Shown: piece by piece, positions 8,931 through 16,466 of the stretch
Position numbering within the stretch: position 1 is the first letter of the stretch
Layout: each line of letters opens with the position of its first letter
Assembly (NCBI GenBank): GCA_017429265.1
Contig: JAFRPG010000057.1
Span: 1 to 57,053, forward strand
Direction of reading: 5' to 3'
From: Clostridia bacterium
Lineage (GTDB): Bacteria; Bacillota; Clostridia; Christensenellales; Aristaeellaceae
DNA length: 57,053 nucleotides
Program-made: the position numbers and the translations under genes
The notes under the pieces: generated by a model
Seen by the model: the letters and a program-made list of their open reading frames with translations, nothing else
Databases searched by the model: none
Told to the model about the DNA's origin: nothing

Positions 8931-9146
8931 TTGCGAGGGAAGGCGAAGCGCGAAAAGGCGGCACCGACATCCGGCAGCGCGGCAGCTGCAGGCGGGAGAT
9001 CACTATCCTTATCCCGAAAAGGCCATCTGAAATACATGGAAAAGTTTGTTCCTGATACGGTATTCAGAAGCTTTGATGGGATGGACCACGGGGATATGGC
9101 GCTGTTTTATCCGGAACAGATGGCGCAGGAACTTCACTGCCTGTAA
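8931..9146 (+). pseudogene. Frameshifted C-terminal relic of a serine recombinase
   Basis: The stretch from about 8937 resembles the 3' part of recombinase B at 3350-3450. In one frame it reads KAKREKAA, matching KAEREQVA of recombinase B. After a two-base insertion near 8965 another frame reads DIRQRGSCRREI, matching DIRQRGIRRREF. Back in the first frame, KYMEKFVPDTVFRSFDG resembles ELEKLPEAVSEFDE. No upstream recombinase domains are present and there is no convincing ribosome binding site. It is therefore a decayed tail of a third recombinase, left beside the kinase gene. The alignment was done by eye. Confidence 0.55.
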
Positions 9147-9232
9147 CCGGAAAGTGGCCGAAGGGAACAAGGCTTCCAGTGTGTAGTCAAAAATGAGATC
9201 TGCATCACCATCCTGCATAATGAATCCCTTCT

Positions 9233-9258
9233 AGCGCCTCTTCGGAGGCGCTTTTCTT
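9233..9258 (+). terminator. Rho-independent terminator
   Basis: AGCGCCTC and GAGGCGCT form a perfect 8-bp stem closed by a TTCG tetraloop (9241-9244) and followed by TTTTCTT. It would end transcription coming from the two-component operon or the recombinase relic. Confidence 0.8.
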
Positions 9259-9277
9259 GTGCCCACAAACACATTTC

Positions 9278-9358
9278 AACGATGAATCGACCTTCAAGTA
9301 AATGTGAAACCTTTGAACCCCGATTCAAATCGTTAAAGGGGTTCCCGGTTTCATCGTT
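9278..9358. repeat. Nested inverted repeats upstream of the truncated recombinase
   Basis: AACGATGAA (9278-9286) is mirrored by TTCATCGTT (9350-9358). TGAAACC (9305-9311) is mirrored by GGTTTCA (9347-9353). TTTGAA (9312-9317) is mirrored by TTCAAA (9324-9329). The region directly precedes the point where recombinase homology starts abruptly (about 9375). It may be an old attachment site, an insertion-sequence end or a folded leader; none can be told apart by eye. The rest of 9147-9389 holds only the terminator. Confidence 0.35.
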
Positions 9359-9389
9359 ACATTGTATCAAATAGCCGGATAAAATAGAC

Positions 9390-11180
9390 ATGATCATTAC
9401 CAAGGCAGTTTCACGCTTCGCCCGTAACCTCATGGACTGCATCGGCTGGGTGGAGGCGCTGCAGAACCATGACCCGCCAGTCCGCGTTTTCTTCGAACAG
9501 GAAAACCTCGATACCATGTCCCAGACCAGCGGTATCATCCTGTTTGTGTTGGCGATGGTCGCCCAGGAGGAAAGCCACATGAAGAGCGAGGCGATCCTGC
9601 TCTCCCTGGAATGGCGTTTCAGTCGTGGCCGGTTCCTGACCCCGCGCCTTTTCGGATACGACAAGATTGAGGTCCCGGACGGTTTCGGCGGCAAGAAGAA
9701 AATCCTGTCCATCAATGAGAGCGAGGCCCGGGTAGTCCGCTGGATGTACTCCACCCTCGTCAACGGTGGTTCTCCTGAGGAGATGGCGGAGGTCTTGACT
9801 GAAATGGCGATCCCCACCGGCGGCCGCCGCAGGGATGGCACGCTGAACACGCATTGGACCCCCAGCGGCATCATCGCCGTCATGCGTAACGAGAAGCACT
9901 GCGGCGATGTGCTGGCCCGCAAGACCTACACGCCCAACTATAAGGACCACAAATCCAAGAAGAACAATGGGAAGAAGAACAAGTACTTCCAGCCCGACCA
10001 TCACGACGCCATCGTCAGCCGGTCCATGTGGAATGCCGCTCAGCGGATACTGAACAGCCGGAAGTATGGACACGAAGGCACGTATCTTCCCATGCGGATC
10101 ATCGACCACGGTGCCCTGACCGGGTACATCTCCATGAACCGCGTTTGGGCGGGATTCGACTTCGAGGATTACTACCGCGCAGGGCAGATCACCATGGGCA
10201 TTCTCGATGAAGAGCTGACTGTGGACCTGGGGGCGGAATACCTGCCCGAGGGCGGACGCAAGATTGGCGGCCTGGTGGACGACCATGGTATTGCACAAAT
10301 CGCCCGCGAGTTAACTGCCGCCGAGCAGGAAATCAAGGATGAGCTGGAAGGAAAGACAGCTGACGAGTCTGAGAGCCAGAGCAAGGAAGACGCAGTCAAG
10401 ACCTTCCAGGTAGTCCGTGGGGATATGTTCTCCCGCGTTGATGAACCGGTCATCCGCATCACGACAAAGGGCATCACCTTCAACAAAAGCTGTGTGTCCA
10501 AACTGCCCGGAACGGAAACGGTCGAGTTGCTTTTCAATCCTGTGGAGCGCATGATGGTCGTTCGTCCCTGCAGTCCGGATCACCCAAACGCAATCCCCTG
10601 GGACCCGAAGTACAAGAGCGCGGCTCCGCTGTGCAAGGTGCTCTACGACAGCATGGGCTGGGAAACGGACTACTCTTTCCGCATTCCCTGTCAGACGGTC
10701 AACAATCCCAACGCCACGACCATAGGTAACACGGTCCTTGTTTTCGACCTGGACAACTATGTGGGCCGCGCCATGAGCAAAAGGGACGAGGTCATCATCG
10801 CCCGAAAGGAGGCTGAAGCGACGGCAGATGAACGGGAAGATGCAAAGAGCTACTACTATCCGCCAGACGAAGACGAGCCTCAGGAAATCCGGGACATGGA
10901 AAAGAAGTTCCAGCAAGCGGTCGAAGTGAACAAGAAGCTCTTCGGGACACCTGCCTTCCAGCATGAATCCGGCGTGCGCGGTCTCAGCACCGACAGCGAT
11001 GATGAGGAATGGGACATGATGGCGGAAGCCCGCCCGCTCGACATTTCTCACACGGTGGATGCATCCACAGTCGAGGACCTCCTGCTTGAGATCATGGAAG
11101 ACCCTCCTGTGCTGCCACAGGCATCTGACGCCTATCCGGAAGAACCCATCGTAGTAGACAGCTCGGTCAGGGAGGTGTGA
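9390..11180 (+). CDS. N-terminally truncated serine recombinase with long C-terminal extension
   Basis: The 596-residue product starts in the middle of a resolvase domain: IITKAVSRFARN is at residues 2-13 and AQEES near residue 60. The first ~75 residues of the family, including the YxRVS nucleophile, are missing, and an in-frame TAG at 9372 closes the frame just upstream. The recombinase domain (HCGDVLARKTYTPNY) is intact, but the zinc ribbon is replaced. From Phe339 (FQVVRGDMFSR) to about residue 470 there is a domain with FNKSC, LLFNPVERMMVVRPC and LYDSMGW that recurs in the proteins at 12132 and 12917. The tail is acidic. It should not cut DNA alone; it may bind DNA or pair with another recombinase. 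It starts an operon-like run of genes. Confidence 0.75.
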   Translation: MIITKAVSRFARNLMDCIGWVEALQNHDPPVRVFFEQENLDTMSQTSGIILFVLAMVAQEESHMKSEAILLSLEWRFSRGRFLTPRLFGYDKIEVPDGFGGKKKILSINESEARVVRWMYSTLVNGGSPEEMAEVLTEMAIPTGGRRRDGTLNTHWTPSGIIAVMRNEKHCGDVLARKTYTPNYKDHKSKKNNGKKNKYFQPDHHDAIVSRSMWNAAQRILNSRKYGHEGTYLPMRIIDHGALTGYISMNRVWAGFDFEDYYRAGQITMGILDEELTVDLGAEYLPEGGRKIGGLVDDHGIAQIARELTAAEQEIKDELEGKTADESESQSKEDAVKTFQVVRGDMFSRVDEPVIRITTKGITFNKSCVSKLPGTETVELLFNPVERMMVVRPCSPDHPNAIPWDPKYKSAAPLCKVLYDSMGWETDYSFRIPCQTVNNPNATTIGNTVLVFDLDNYVGRAMSKRDEVIIARKEAEATADEREDAKSYYYPPDEDEPQEIRDMEKKFQQAVEVNKKLFGTPAFQHESGVRGLSTDSDDEEWDMMAEARPLDISHTVDASTVEDLLLEIMEDPPVLPQASDAYPEEPIVVDSSVREV

Positions 11181-11182
11181 GC

Positions 11183-11983
11183 ATGAACACTTCCAGAAAC
11201 CCAGCGAAGAGCCGCCCGTTATCCGCGAACGTGAAGCGCCTGATGCGCCTGGCCAGAGCCTCGCCTCAGAACAGTCAAGTCATTAAGGTGGCGCGTCAGT
11301 TTACCGCCCGTGATCTGGCTTATTGCCATAAGCAGGGAAACCTGTTCATGGAGGCCGCTTCCATGGGCTTTCCCATGGAAGATTTTGCGCCGCTCTTTAT
11401 GACCAGTCAGCTGGCAGGCGTATTCGATGTCAGTTTCGCCGCCGCAAACGGCATGGAGAATGACGAGCTTTCCAATCTGCTCCGTGTGCCCATGCTGCTC
11501 AAAAGCCCGGAGACGATTGTGGAGGCCCTGTATTGGATCGACGATATCATCTCCAAAGCGGAAGACGACCAGAACAAGAGCCTGCTGCTTTCCCAGGCTT
11601 ATGAGGCTGAGCGGCTGAGATTACCGCCCGCCCTGGCCGAGCTGCCGGACGAGCCTAACCGTAATGTGGACGAATTGGCTTACGCCTACTGGCTGGGCTA
11701 CATATACCGCTGTGAATGCCTGCTGCATGAGGAATCCAGCCGCATGGTATACGGTGCTTTTGAAGAGCCGCTCATGCGTAGAGCCTATCAGGAGCTGCTC
11801 AACAGCCCTTTGGGAGAATGCAACCTGATCGACAGCGCTGTGGAGATATGCACGCGGCTGGACCGGCTGCTGGTAGAGAAGGTATGGCCTGCCAAATCGA
11901 AGCAGCAGAAGCGCCTGCAGGAAAAAGAGCTGGAAAGGCCAGCATCACAAACGGAAGGGAGGCAGAACGATGTCACAGGATGA
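11183..11983 (+). CDS. Hypothetical helical protein of the island cassette
   Basis: This is a 266-residue protein that I do not recognise. It is rich in Leu, Ala and Glu and reads as mainly alpha-helical, with a basic first 35 residues (KSRPLSANVKRLMRLAR) and a charged Lys/Glu C-terminus. There is no signal peptide, membrane segment or metal motif. GGGAGGTG lies 6 bases before ATG 11183; a GTG at 11177, overlapping the recombinase stop, is an alternative start. Its place between the truncated recombinase and the repeated-domain proteins suggests that it belongs to the same functional unit, but its role is unknown. Confidence 0.7.
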   Translation: MNTSRNPAKSRPLSANVKRLMRLARASPQNSQVIKVARQFTARDLAYCHKQGNLFMEAASMGFPMEDFAPLFMTSQLAGVFDVSFAAANGMENDELSNLLRVPMLLKSPETIVEALYWIDDIISKAEDDQNKSLLLSQAYEAERLRLPPALAELPDEPNRNVDELAYAYWLGYIYRCECLLHEESSRMVYGAFEEPLMRRAYQELLNSPLGECNLIDSAVEICTRLDRLLVEKVWPAKSKQQKRLQEKELERPASQTEGRQNDVTG

Positions 11984-12128
11984 GAAGAAAGAGCCCGAAG
12001 CGGATGAACCCCAGCGCGATGGAAAAGATCCCGATGACTTGTCCGTAGTCGACTATGCGGACTACCAGGTGGTGAAGCCCGAGTACTTTCGCCGCCGTGG
12101 AAAGAAAAAAGACAAGGAGGCCACATGA
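11970..12128 (+). CDS. 52-residue charged protein with the YQVV motif
   Basis: This small gene starts at ATG 11970 with AGGGAGG eight to ten bases upstream and overlaps the end of the previous gene by 14 bases. The product is acidic at the N-terminus and basic at the C-terminus (RRRGKKKDKE). Its segment DYQVVKPEYFRRR matches FQVVRGDMFSR in the truncated recombinase and YQVVRREFISHR in the next protein. It therefore carries just the leading motif of the shared domain. It could be a small competitor or partner of the larger proteins, or a domain remnant that is still translated. The good ribosome binding site and the tight packing support a real gene. Confidence 0.6.
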   Translation: MSQDEKKEPEADEPQRDGKDPDDLSVVDYADYQVVKPEYFRRRGKKKDKEAT

Positions 12129-12131
12129 CCC

Positions 12132-12920
12132 ATGATGGACAACAATCAACCCTGGCCTCAGCAGAGGCAGAATTATCGGCCAGGGCCGACCGGTATGCAA
12201 CGACCGCCTTATCCCGGAGGGCCGCAACCCGGACTGGGTAACGCGCTGGGCGCAGGCGGGCTGACCCGCGAAGAACGCCAGGAGGCAAAGCGCCTGGCCG
12301 AAGAAGCGAATTTCAGCTTTGTCGGCTATCAGGTGGTGCGTAGGGAATTCATCTCGCACCGCTTTGACCCGGCGATGACCATACGCGGCAACAGCATCAC
12401 GTTCAACAATTCCTGCATCAGCAGGCTGGAAGACGCGACCTACATCCAGTTCCTGATCAACCCGACAGAGCGCAAGCTGGCCATCCGTCCCTGTGATGAA
12501 GGCGCTCGTGATGCGGTCCGCTGGTGTGTGATGAAGGGTGACAAGCGCAAGAGCCGTGAGATCACCTGCAGGCCGTTCACGACGAAGCTCTATGAGCTGA
12601 TGGGCTGGGAGGCGATCTATCGGTACAAGCTGCAGGGCATGCGCATCAACTACCAGGGCGAAAGCCTGTACCTGTTCGATCTCAGCTCAAAGGAGGCATT
12701 CCTGCCGCAGAGCCGAGATCCGGAAACGGGCAAGATCAAGCGCCCCAAGCCTATCCTGCCCAGCGAATGGCTGGAGACCTTTGGCCTGACCGTGGAAGAG
12801 CACATGGCGTCCACGCAGATTGACCTGACAGAAGGCTTTGTCTCCTCGGGCATCAGTCCTGAGGAAGGCGAAAGCGCACAGCCGCCTATGGCGAATGAAG
12901 CGACGGAGGTAGACGAATGA
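12132..12920 (+). CDS. Protein with the repeated island domain (copy 2)
   Basis: This is a 262-residue protein with a Pro/Gln/Gly-rich N-terminal 45 residues, a charged helix, then the shared domain from Tyr66 to about residue 195. Domain landmarks are YQVV, ITFNNSCIS, FLINPTERKLAIRPC, a DAVRW segment, LYELMGW and a final GESLYLFDL. The same order of landmarks is seen in the tail of the recombinase-like protein at 9390. The segment from ITFN to IRP has the spacing of an AbrB-like swapped hairpin, which would suggest DNA binding; this is inference only. AAGGAGG lies 11 bases upstream. The stop overlaps the next ATG. Confidence 0.72.
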   Translation: MMDNNQPWPQQRQNYRPGPTGMQRPPYPGGPQPGLGNALGAGGLTREERQEAKRLAEEANFSFVGYQVVRREFISHRFDPAMTIRGNSITFNNSCISRLEDATYIQFLINPTERKLAIRPCDEGARDAVRWCVMKGDKRKSREITCRPFTTKLYELMGWEAIYRYKLQGMRINYQGESLYLFDLSSKEAFLPQSRDPETGKIKRPKPILPSEWLETFGLTVEEHMASTQIDLTEGFVSSGISPEEGESAQPPMANEATEVDE

Positions 12921-13270
12921 ACACCCCAATTATACTGACCCTCAACTTATTGGAGGATTCCATAATGCTCAATGAGGGTGTTTTGGACGCGCTGGACTGG
13001 CCGCGTCAGGTTCAGATCATGATCAACAAGGATGAAAAGATGCTGCTGCTCCGCGCTTGTACGATTGACGACCAGCAAGCGGTCGTCGTGCCGGAAGAAC
13101 GCACCGTTCAGTTCGAGATCAGCGGCAGGAGCCTTTTGCGTAAGATACGGCAGATGGTTGGCTGGGACGACGACTGCCCGAGGATGTGCTACGGCGAGTA
13201 TTTGCCTGCCCACCAGGCAATCCGCTTCAACCTGATGGAAGCAGAGCCTGTGGACATGGATCAGCAGTAA
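12917..13270 (+). CDS. Protein with the repeated island domain (copy 3, short)
   Basis: This is a 117-residue protein made almost only of the shared domain. SIMLNEGVLDAL corresponds to ITFNNSCISRL, IMINKDEKMLLLRAC to FLINPTERKLAIRPC, and IRQMVGW to LYELMGW; the protein ends with IRFNLMEAE. The FQVV leader and the Pro-rich arm of copy 2 are absent. It starts at an ATG overlapping the upstream TGA (ATGA) and is followed 27 bases later by the Fic-fold gene. A single-domain version next to multi-domain versions suggests that the copies may form mixed oligomers, which is inference. Confidence 0.68.
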   Translation: MNTPIILTLNLLEDSIMLNEGVLDALDWPRQVQIMINKDEKMLLLRACTIDDQQAVVVPEERTVQFEISGRSLLRKIRQMVGWDDDCPRMCYGEYLPAHQAIRFNLMEAEPVDMDQQ

Positions 13271-13297
13271 GCTGCGTCAGGGGTTAGGAGGTTACAT

Positions 13298-15247
13298 ATG
13301 GACCGGGAAAAGCTATTCAGACATCTGGAACAGCGTTATACCTCGAAACGCGACATGATCTCCCGCGTACCTCTTGGCGTACAGCCGGACGCACTGTGGC
13401 AGGAACTGCTGAATCAGCGACGGTCCAAAAGCACAGTGCTGCCCCTGTACAGCTACAAAGGCACGCCGTTCTGGTACGTGACCACAGACAAGATGGTCGC
13501 CGCAAGCGAGAAAATCGTCGAGGCTCTGTTCGAGAATGAGACCGAATACGACCCTTACACAGGTGCGCCTGTGGTATCCACACTGGAAGAGGTCTTCTTT
13601 ACCAGCTATGTGGAAGGGTCACAGATCACGATTCAGGCCGCGATGGACTTCCTCACCGGCGGCCAGCCGCCCAGGGACATCGAAGAACAAATGATTACCA
13701 ATAACCGGCAAGCAAGCAGCTATGCCAGCGCCAACCTCTACCGCCCGATAGACGCCGCGTTTCTGCGCGAGCTCATAAACATCCTGACCGATGGGATGGA
13801 TGGCGGCGGACAGGACTACCGCACGACCGACGCAGTGGATTTCAGCCCTCCGGATGGAGAACGGTACGATTTCCCTTCACCCAGGATTATCCCTGACCGC
13901 GTCGGCGAGCTGGCCGCATTCCTGGCATCGCCTCTGACGCATCCGCTGATCAAGGCGGCGACAGCTCAGGCGTACATGATGATCCTGCGCCCCTTCCCGG
14001 AAGGTAATGAACGCCTGGGCCGGATGCTCTCCAGCATGATCCTGCTCCGCGCCGGTTATACCTTCTTCAGCGAGGTGAGCCTGTCCGCCCTGATCGCCCG
14101 GAAAAGCTATGGGTACTACGAAGCGATGGCCAATATACTCCGCGAAGAGAACGGCGGCGACCTGACGTATTTTCTGGAGTATTTCCTGGAGCTGTTATCC
14201 CGCGCTGTCGATGAACGGCGGCTGAGGACAAGCCGAAAGGACGAACAAACTCGTCAGGCTGAGCATGACCTGGCAAGAACCACTCTCGCGCCTGCGGCTC
14301 AGGCTCCGCCTCCTACCCCTGGTGATGGGTCCAGGAACCTGGCTGCTACGGCGCAGATGGGTGAAAGCAGTCAAGCAGAGGAGGTGGTGCCGGACCTCAG
14401 CGGGTTTCAGTCCGTCCCGATAGAGGATACTCCTGAAAGCGGTATCGACCGCTCGGTCCAGGGAACGCCTGTGGAGCTGCTGACCCACTATACGGCATCG
14501 ACAGCGAAGATCATTGGCCAGCTTTCGGTTTTCCTGCTGAAAAAGATAGATACCGGCCAGATGCAGTTCACAACTGGTGAGATAGCGGCTGCGCTAAACG
14601 TTATCCCGCGTCAGCTCAGCAGCAGTATCCGGTATCTGAAGGAACAGGGCGTTATCCGCCTGCAACGCAGAGATAACCATCAGAAGTACTACAAGATCTG
14701 CACTGAGGAGGAGTCAAGGGAGATACTGGCCCGTCCTGCGGTACAGGAAAGCGAGGAACCGGAATGTGACCCCGAGGTCCTTGCGCGTATTGACGAGCTC
14801 GTTCAGTCAAATTCCCCCAAAGATAAGCGGATCGGCGGTCTCCTGCTGGAATGCATGAACAAGGGAGAGATCACCATCGACAATTATGCCGCGATCGGCG
14901 AAGCTTCCAAATGGGCCGTCGATATGCAGCTGGCGACACAGCTGGGCCTGGTCGAAAAGATATCGTCACAACGCTACGCCATCCTGAAGAAGCTGAATAC
15001 CGGCCCGCTTACCCTGAGCAAGAGCCAGCGCAAGTTTATCACGGAGATGTATGAGCTGTTCGGCGATGATGTCTTTTCAACCGAGATGGCCATTGCGACA
15101 CTCGATTATTCAGATTCACATATCAGCGCGTATCTCCATCAGTTCACCTTGCTCAGGATTCTCGACTGCCGAAAGGAAGACGTTTATCGGTATCAGTTCC
15201 TGGTCAACCCCGAACAGAACCCTGAATACTTTGACATAGCAGCATGA
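13298..15247 (+). CDS. Fic-fold protein with altered active site and winged-helix tail
   Basis: This is a 649-residue protein. Residues ~60-300 form a Fic domain: an N-terminal Fic_N-like segment, an inhibitory-helix motif TSYVEG with Glu106, and the Fic loop at 231-242. That loop reads RPFPEGNERLGR instead of the canonical HPFx(D/E)GNGRxxR, so the catalytic His is Arg231 and the third Gly is Glu238. AMP transfer by the usual mechanism looks impossible. A Pro/Ala-rich linker (~335-400) follows, then a winged helix around 410-470 (TTGEIAAALNV, RQLSSSIRYLKEQG) and another helical domain at 500-649. It may be a DNA-binding regulator that uses the Fic fold as a sensor. TAGGAGG precedes the ATG. 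Confidence 0.8.
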   Translation: MDREKLFRHLEQRYTSKRDMISRVPLGVQPDALWQELLNQRRSKSTVLPLYSYKGTPFWYVTTDKMVAASEKIVEALFENETEYDPYTGAPVVSTLEEVFFTSYVEGSQITIQAAMDFLTGGQPPRDIEEQMITNNRQASSYASANLYRPIDAAFLRELINILTDGMDGGGQDYRTTDAVDFSPPDGERYDFPSPRIIPDRVGELAAFLASPLTHPLIKAATAQAYMMILRPFPEGNERLGRMLSSMILLRAGYTFFSEVSLSALIARKSYGYYEAMANILREENGGDLTYFLEYFLELLSRAVDERRLRTSRKDEQTRQAEHDLARTTLAPAAQAPPPTPGDGSRNLAATAQMGESSQAEEVVPDLSGFQSVPIEDTPESGIDRSVQGTPVELLTHYTASTAKIIGQLSVFLLKKIDTGQMQFTTGEIAAALNVIPRQLSSSIRYLKEQGVIRLQRRDNHQKYYKICTEEESREILARPAVQESEEPECDPEVLARIDELVQSNSPKDKRIGGLLLECMNKGEITIDNYAAIGEASKWAVDMQLATQLGLVEKISSQRYAILKKLNTGPLTLSKSQRKFITEMYELFGDDVFSTEMAIATLDYSDSHISAYLHQFTLLRILDCRKEDVYRYQFLVNPEQNPEYFDIAA

Positions 15248-15288
15248 CCGATTATGGGCGGTGGGTGCGAACAGAAAGGAATTGCACA

Positions 15289-15972
15289 ATGAAGATTACA
15301 GAACTACTGAAGGATAAGGATTACCTGGTCAGTCTCCTGAATGGCCCCTGCGCTCCTGCGAACGAGAAGCAGGAAAGTTCACCGATCAATCCGGAATGGA
15401 TCGACATGGAAGCCTCGGCTGCTGTCACAGATGCTTTTCACAAGCTGCTTCCTGACGGTATTCCGTACATGAACGCGATCATTGCGGAGCGTAATCCTGA
15501 TACCCTGTATGAGGGCACCTGTGTCGATACCAATGACAAACGCCTGCGCTACATCGTGGTAAGCGTTATACCGGACACGGAGTTTCCCTTCAACTACAGC
15601 TATCCGCTGATCCATGAACTATGGATGGCCGGTTTGTATTGCTGGGAGCTCACACGGGCAGCGCTTGCTGCGTGTACGAAAGAAATGCAGGTGCTCCTGG
15701 CCAAGCATCCGGTGCCGCCGATTCTGAACAACGCCCGAATCGAATGGGTCAGCCTGTACCTGGGAAGAACGCCCTACGAGGGAATCAGCAGGCTGTCGGA
15801 ACAATGGGTTGAAGCCGAGGACTTCGATGGGCTTGAGGCTGATGTCCATCTCTATAAGGTGCGCGAAATGGAGCACGATCCGCTGCTGCAGAGGCTGATT
15901 GACGCCTATGACAAGGATTACCCGGAAGCAGCCCATAAGGAGACGATTCCGGATGATTCCACAGAGGTATAA
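15289..15972 (+). CDS. Hypothetical protein of the island cassette
   Basis: This is a 227-residue soluble protein that I do not recognise. It is acidic, with Trp and Tyr clusters around FPFNYSYPLIHELW and LYCWEL, and has no signal peptide or metal motif. I placed the start at ATG 15289, eight bases after AGAAAGGA; an upstream ATG at 15244 overlaps the Fic stop but lacks a ribosome binding site. The C-terminus overlaps the next gene by 20 bases. The dense packing suggests co-translation with the Fic-fold protein and the zinc proteins downstream. Confidence 0.65.
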   Translation: MKITELLKDKDYLVSLLNGPCAPANEKQESSPINPEWIDMEASAAVTDAFHKLLPDGIPYMNAIIAERNPDTLYEGTCVDTNDKRLRYIVVSVIPDTEFPFNYSYPLIHELWMAGLYCWELTRAALAACTKEMQVLLAKHPVPPILNNARIEWVSLYLGRTPYEGISRLSEQWVEAEDFDGLEADVHLYKVREMEHDPLLQRLIDAYDKDYPEAAHKETIPDDSTEV

Positions 15973-16243
15973 GCATATCTGTGAGGTCTGTGGGCGGACT
16001 GAAGAGCTAACCCCGGAGGAGGCCTTCGAAGCAGGCTGGGACTATCCGCCTCGCATGGGTGCTTTCGGGATCGTCTCGCCCCGGACCTGCCCCGACTGCT
16101 CCATGATGGATACCGTGTGGGCAGCGCTTGTCCTGAAGAAGATGAATCCGGATGAGCTCACGTACAAGCAGAAGCTGACCCTTCTGCGCATTATCAACGA
16201 GCCGGACAGCGTCATGCCCGACAGTGAGGAGCAAGAGCCATGA
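15953..16243 (+). CDS. Small zinc-ribbon-like protein
   Basis: This 96-residue protein has CEVCG near the N-terminus and CPDC in the middle, together forming a likely four-cysteine zinc site. The first part (ELTPEEAFEAGWDYPP) resembles zinc-ribbon proteins seen in mobile elements, and the C-terminus is helical and acidic. AAGGAGA lies about nine bases before ATG 15953. Longer in-frame starts from 15899 lie inside the previous gene and have no such site. The function is unknown. Its stop overlaps the next start. Confidence 0.62.
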   Translation: MIPQRYKHICEVCGRTEELTPEEAFEAGWDYPPRMGAFGIVSPRTCPDCSMMDTVWAALVLKKMNPDELTYKQKLTLLRIINEPDSVMPDSEEQEP

Positions 16244-16461
16244 GAGCACGCATCATCAGGAATGTAATCCGATGCAATCATTGTGGGGATGTGATCGAAA
16301 GCACCTATCGTCACGACTTCAAAACCTGCCGCTGCGGCTGTGTTTCGGTCGACGGCGGCCACGACTATCTTCGTCGATGCTCTTTGTACGGCCCGGATGA
16401 CTACACGGACTTATCGGAGACAGCCGCTCCGGATCGAAAAAACGAATATGAGGAGGAATAG
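16240..16461 (+). CDS. Small zinc-binding protein (DUF7695-like)
   Basis: This is a 73-residue protein. The pattern RCNHCGDVIEST, HDFKTCRCGCVSVDGGHDYLRR matches, from memory, a small family of two-CxxC proteins common in phages and mobile elements of Bacillota (DUF7695). Four cysteines probably bind one zinc. It starts at an ATG overlapping the previous stop and ends five bases before the RNA ligase gene, so it may be part of an RNA-handling unit. No biochemical role is known to me. Confidence 0.65.
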   Translation: MRARIIRNVIRCNHCGDVIESTYRHDFKTCRCGCVSVDGGHDYLRRCSLYGPDDYTDLSETAAPDRKNEYEEE

Positions 16462-16466
16462 AATCC

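Noticed and set aside
8931..9146. A 71-residue intact protein gene after the kinase
   Set aside because: Its parts align to a recombinase C-terminus with a frameshift, and there is no good ribosome binding site, so I call it a relic.
13298..15247. An active Fic AMP-transferase toxin
   Set aside because: The catalytic His and one loop Gly are replaced, and no small antitoxin gene of the usual kind precedes it.
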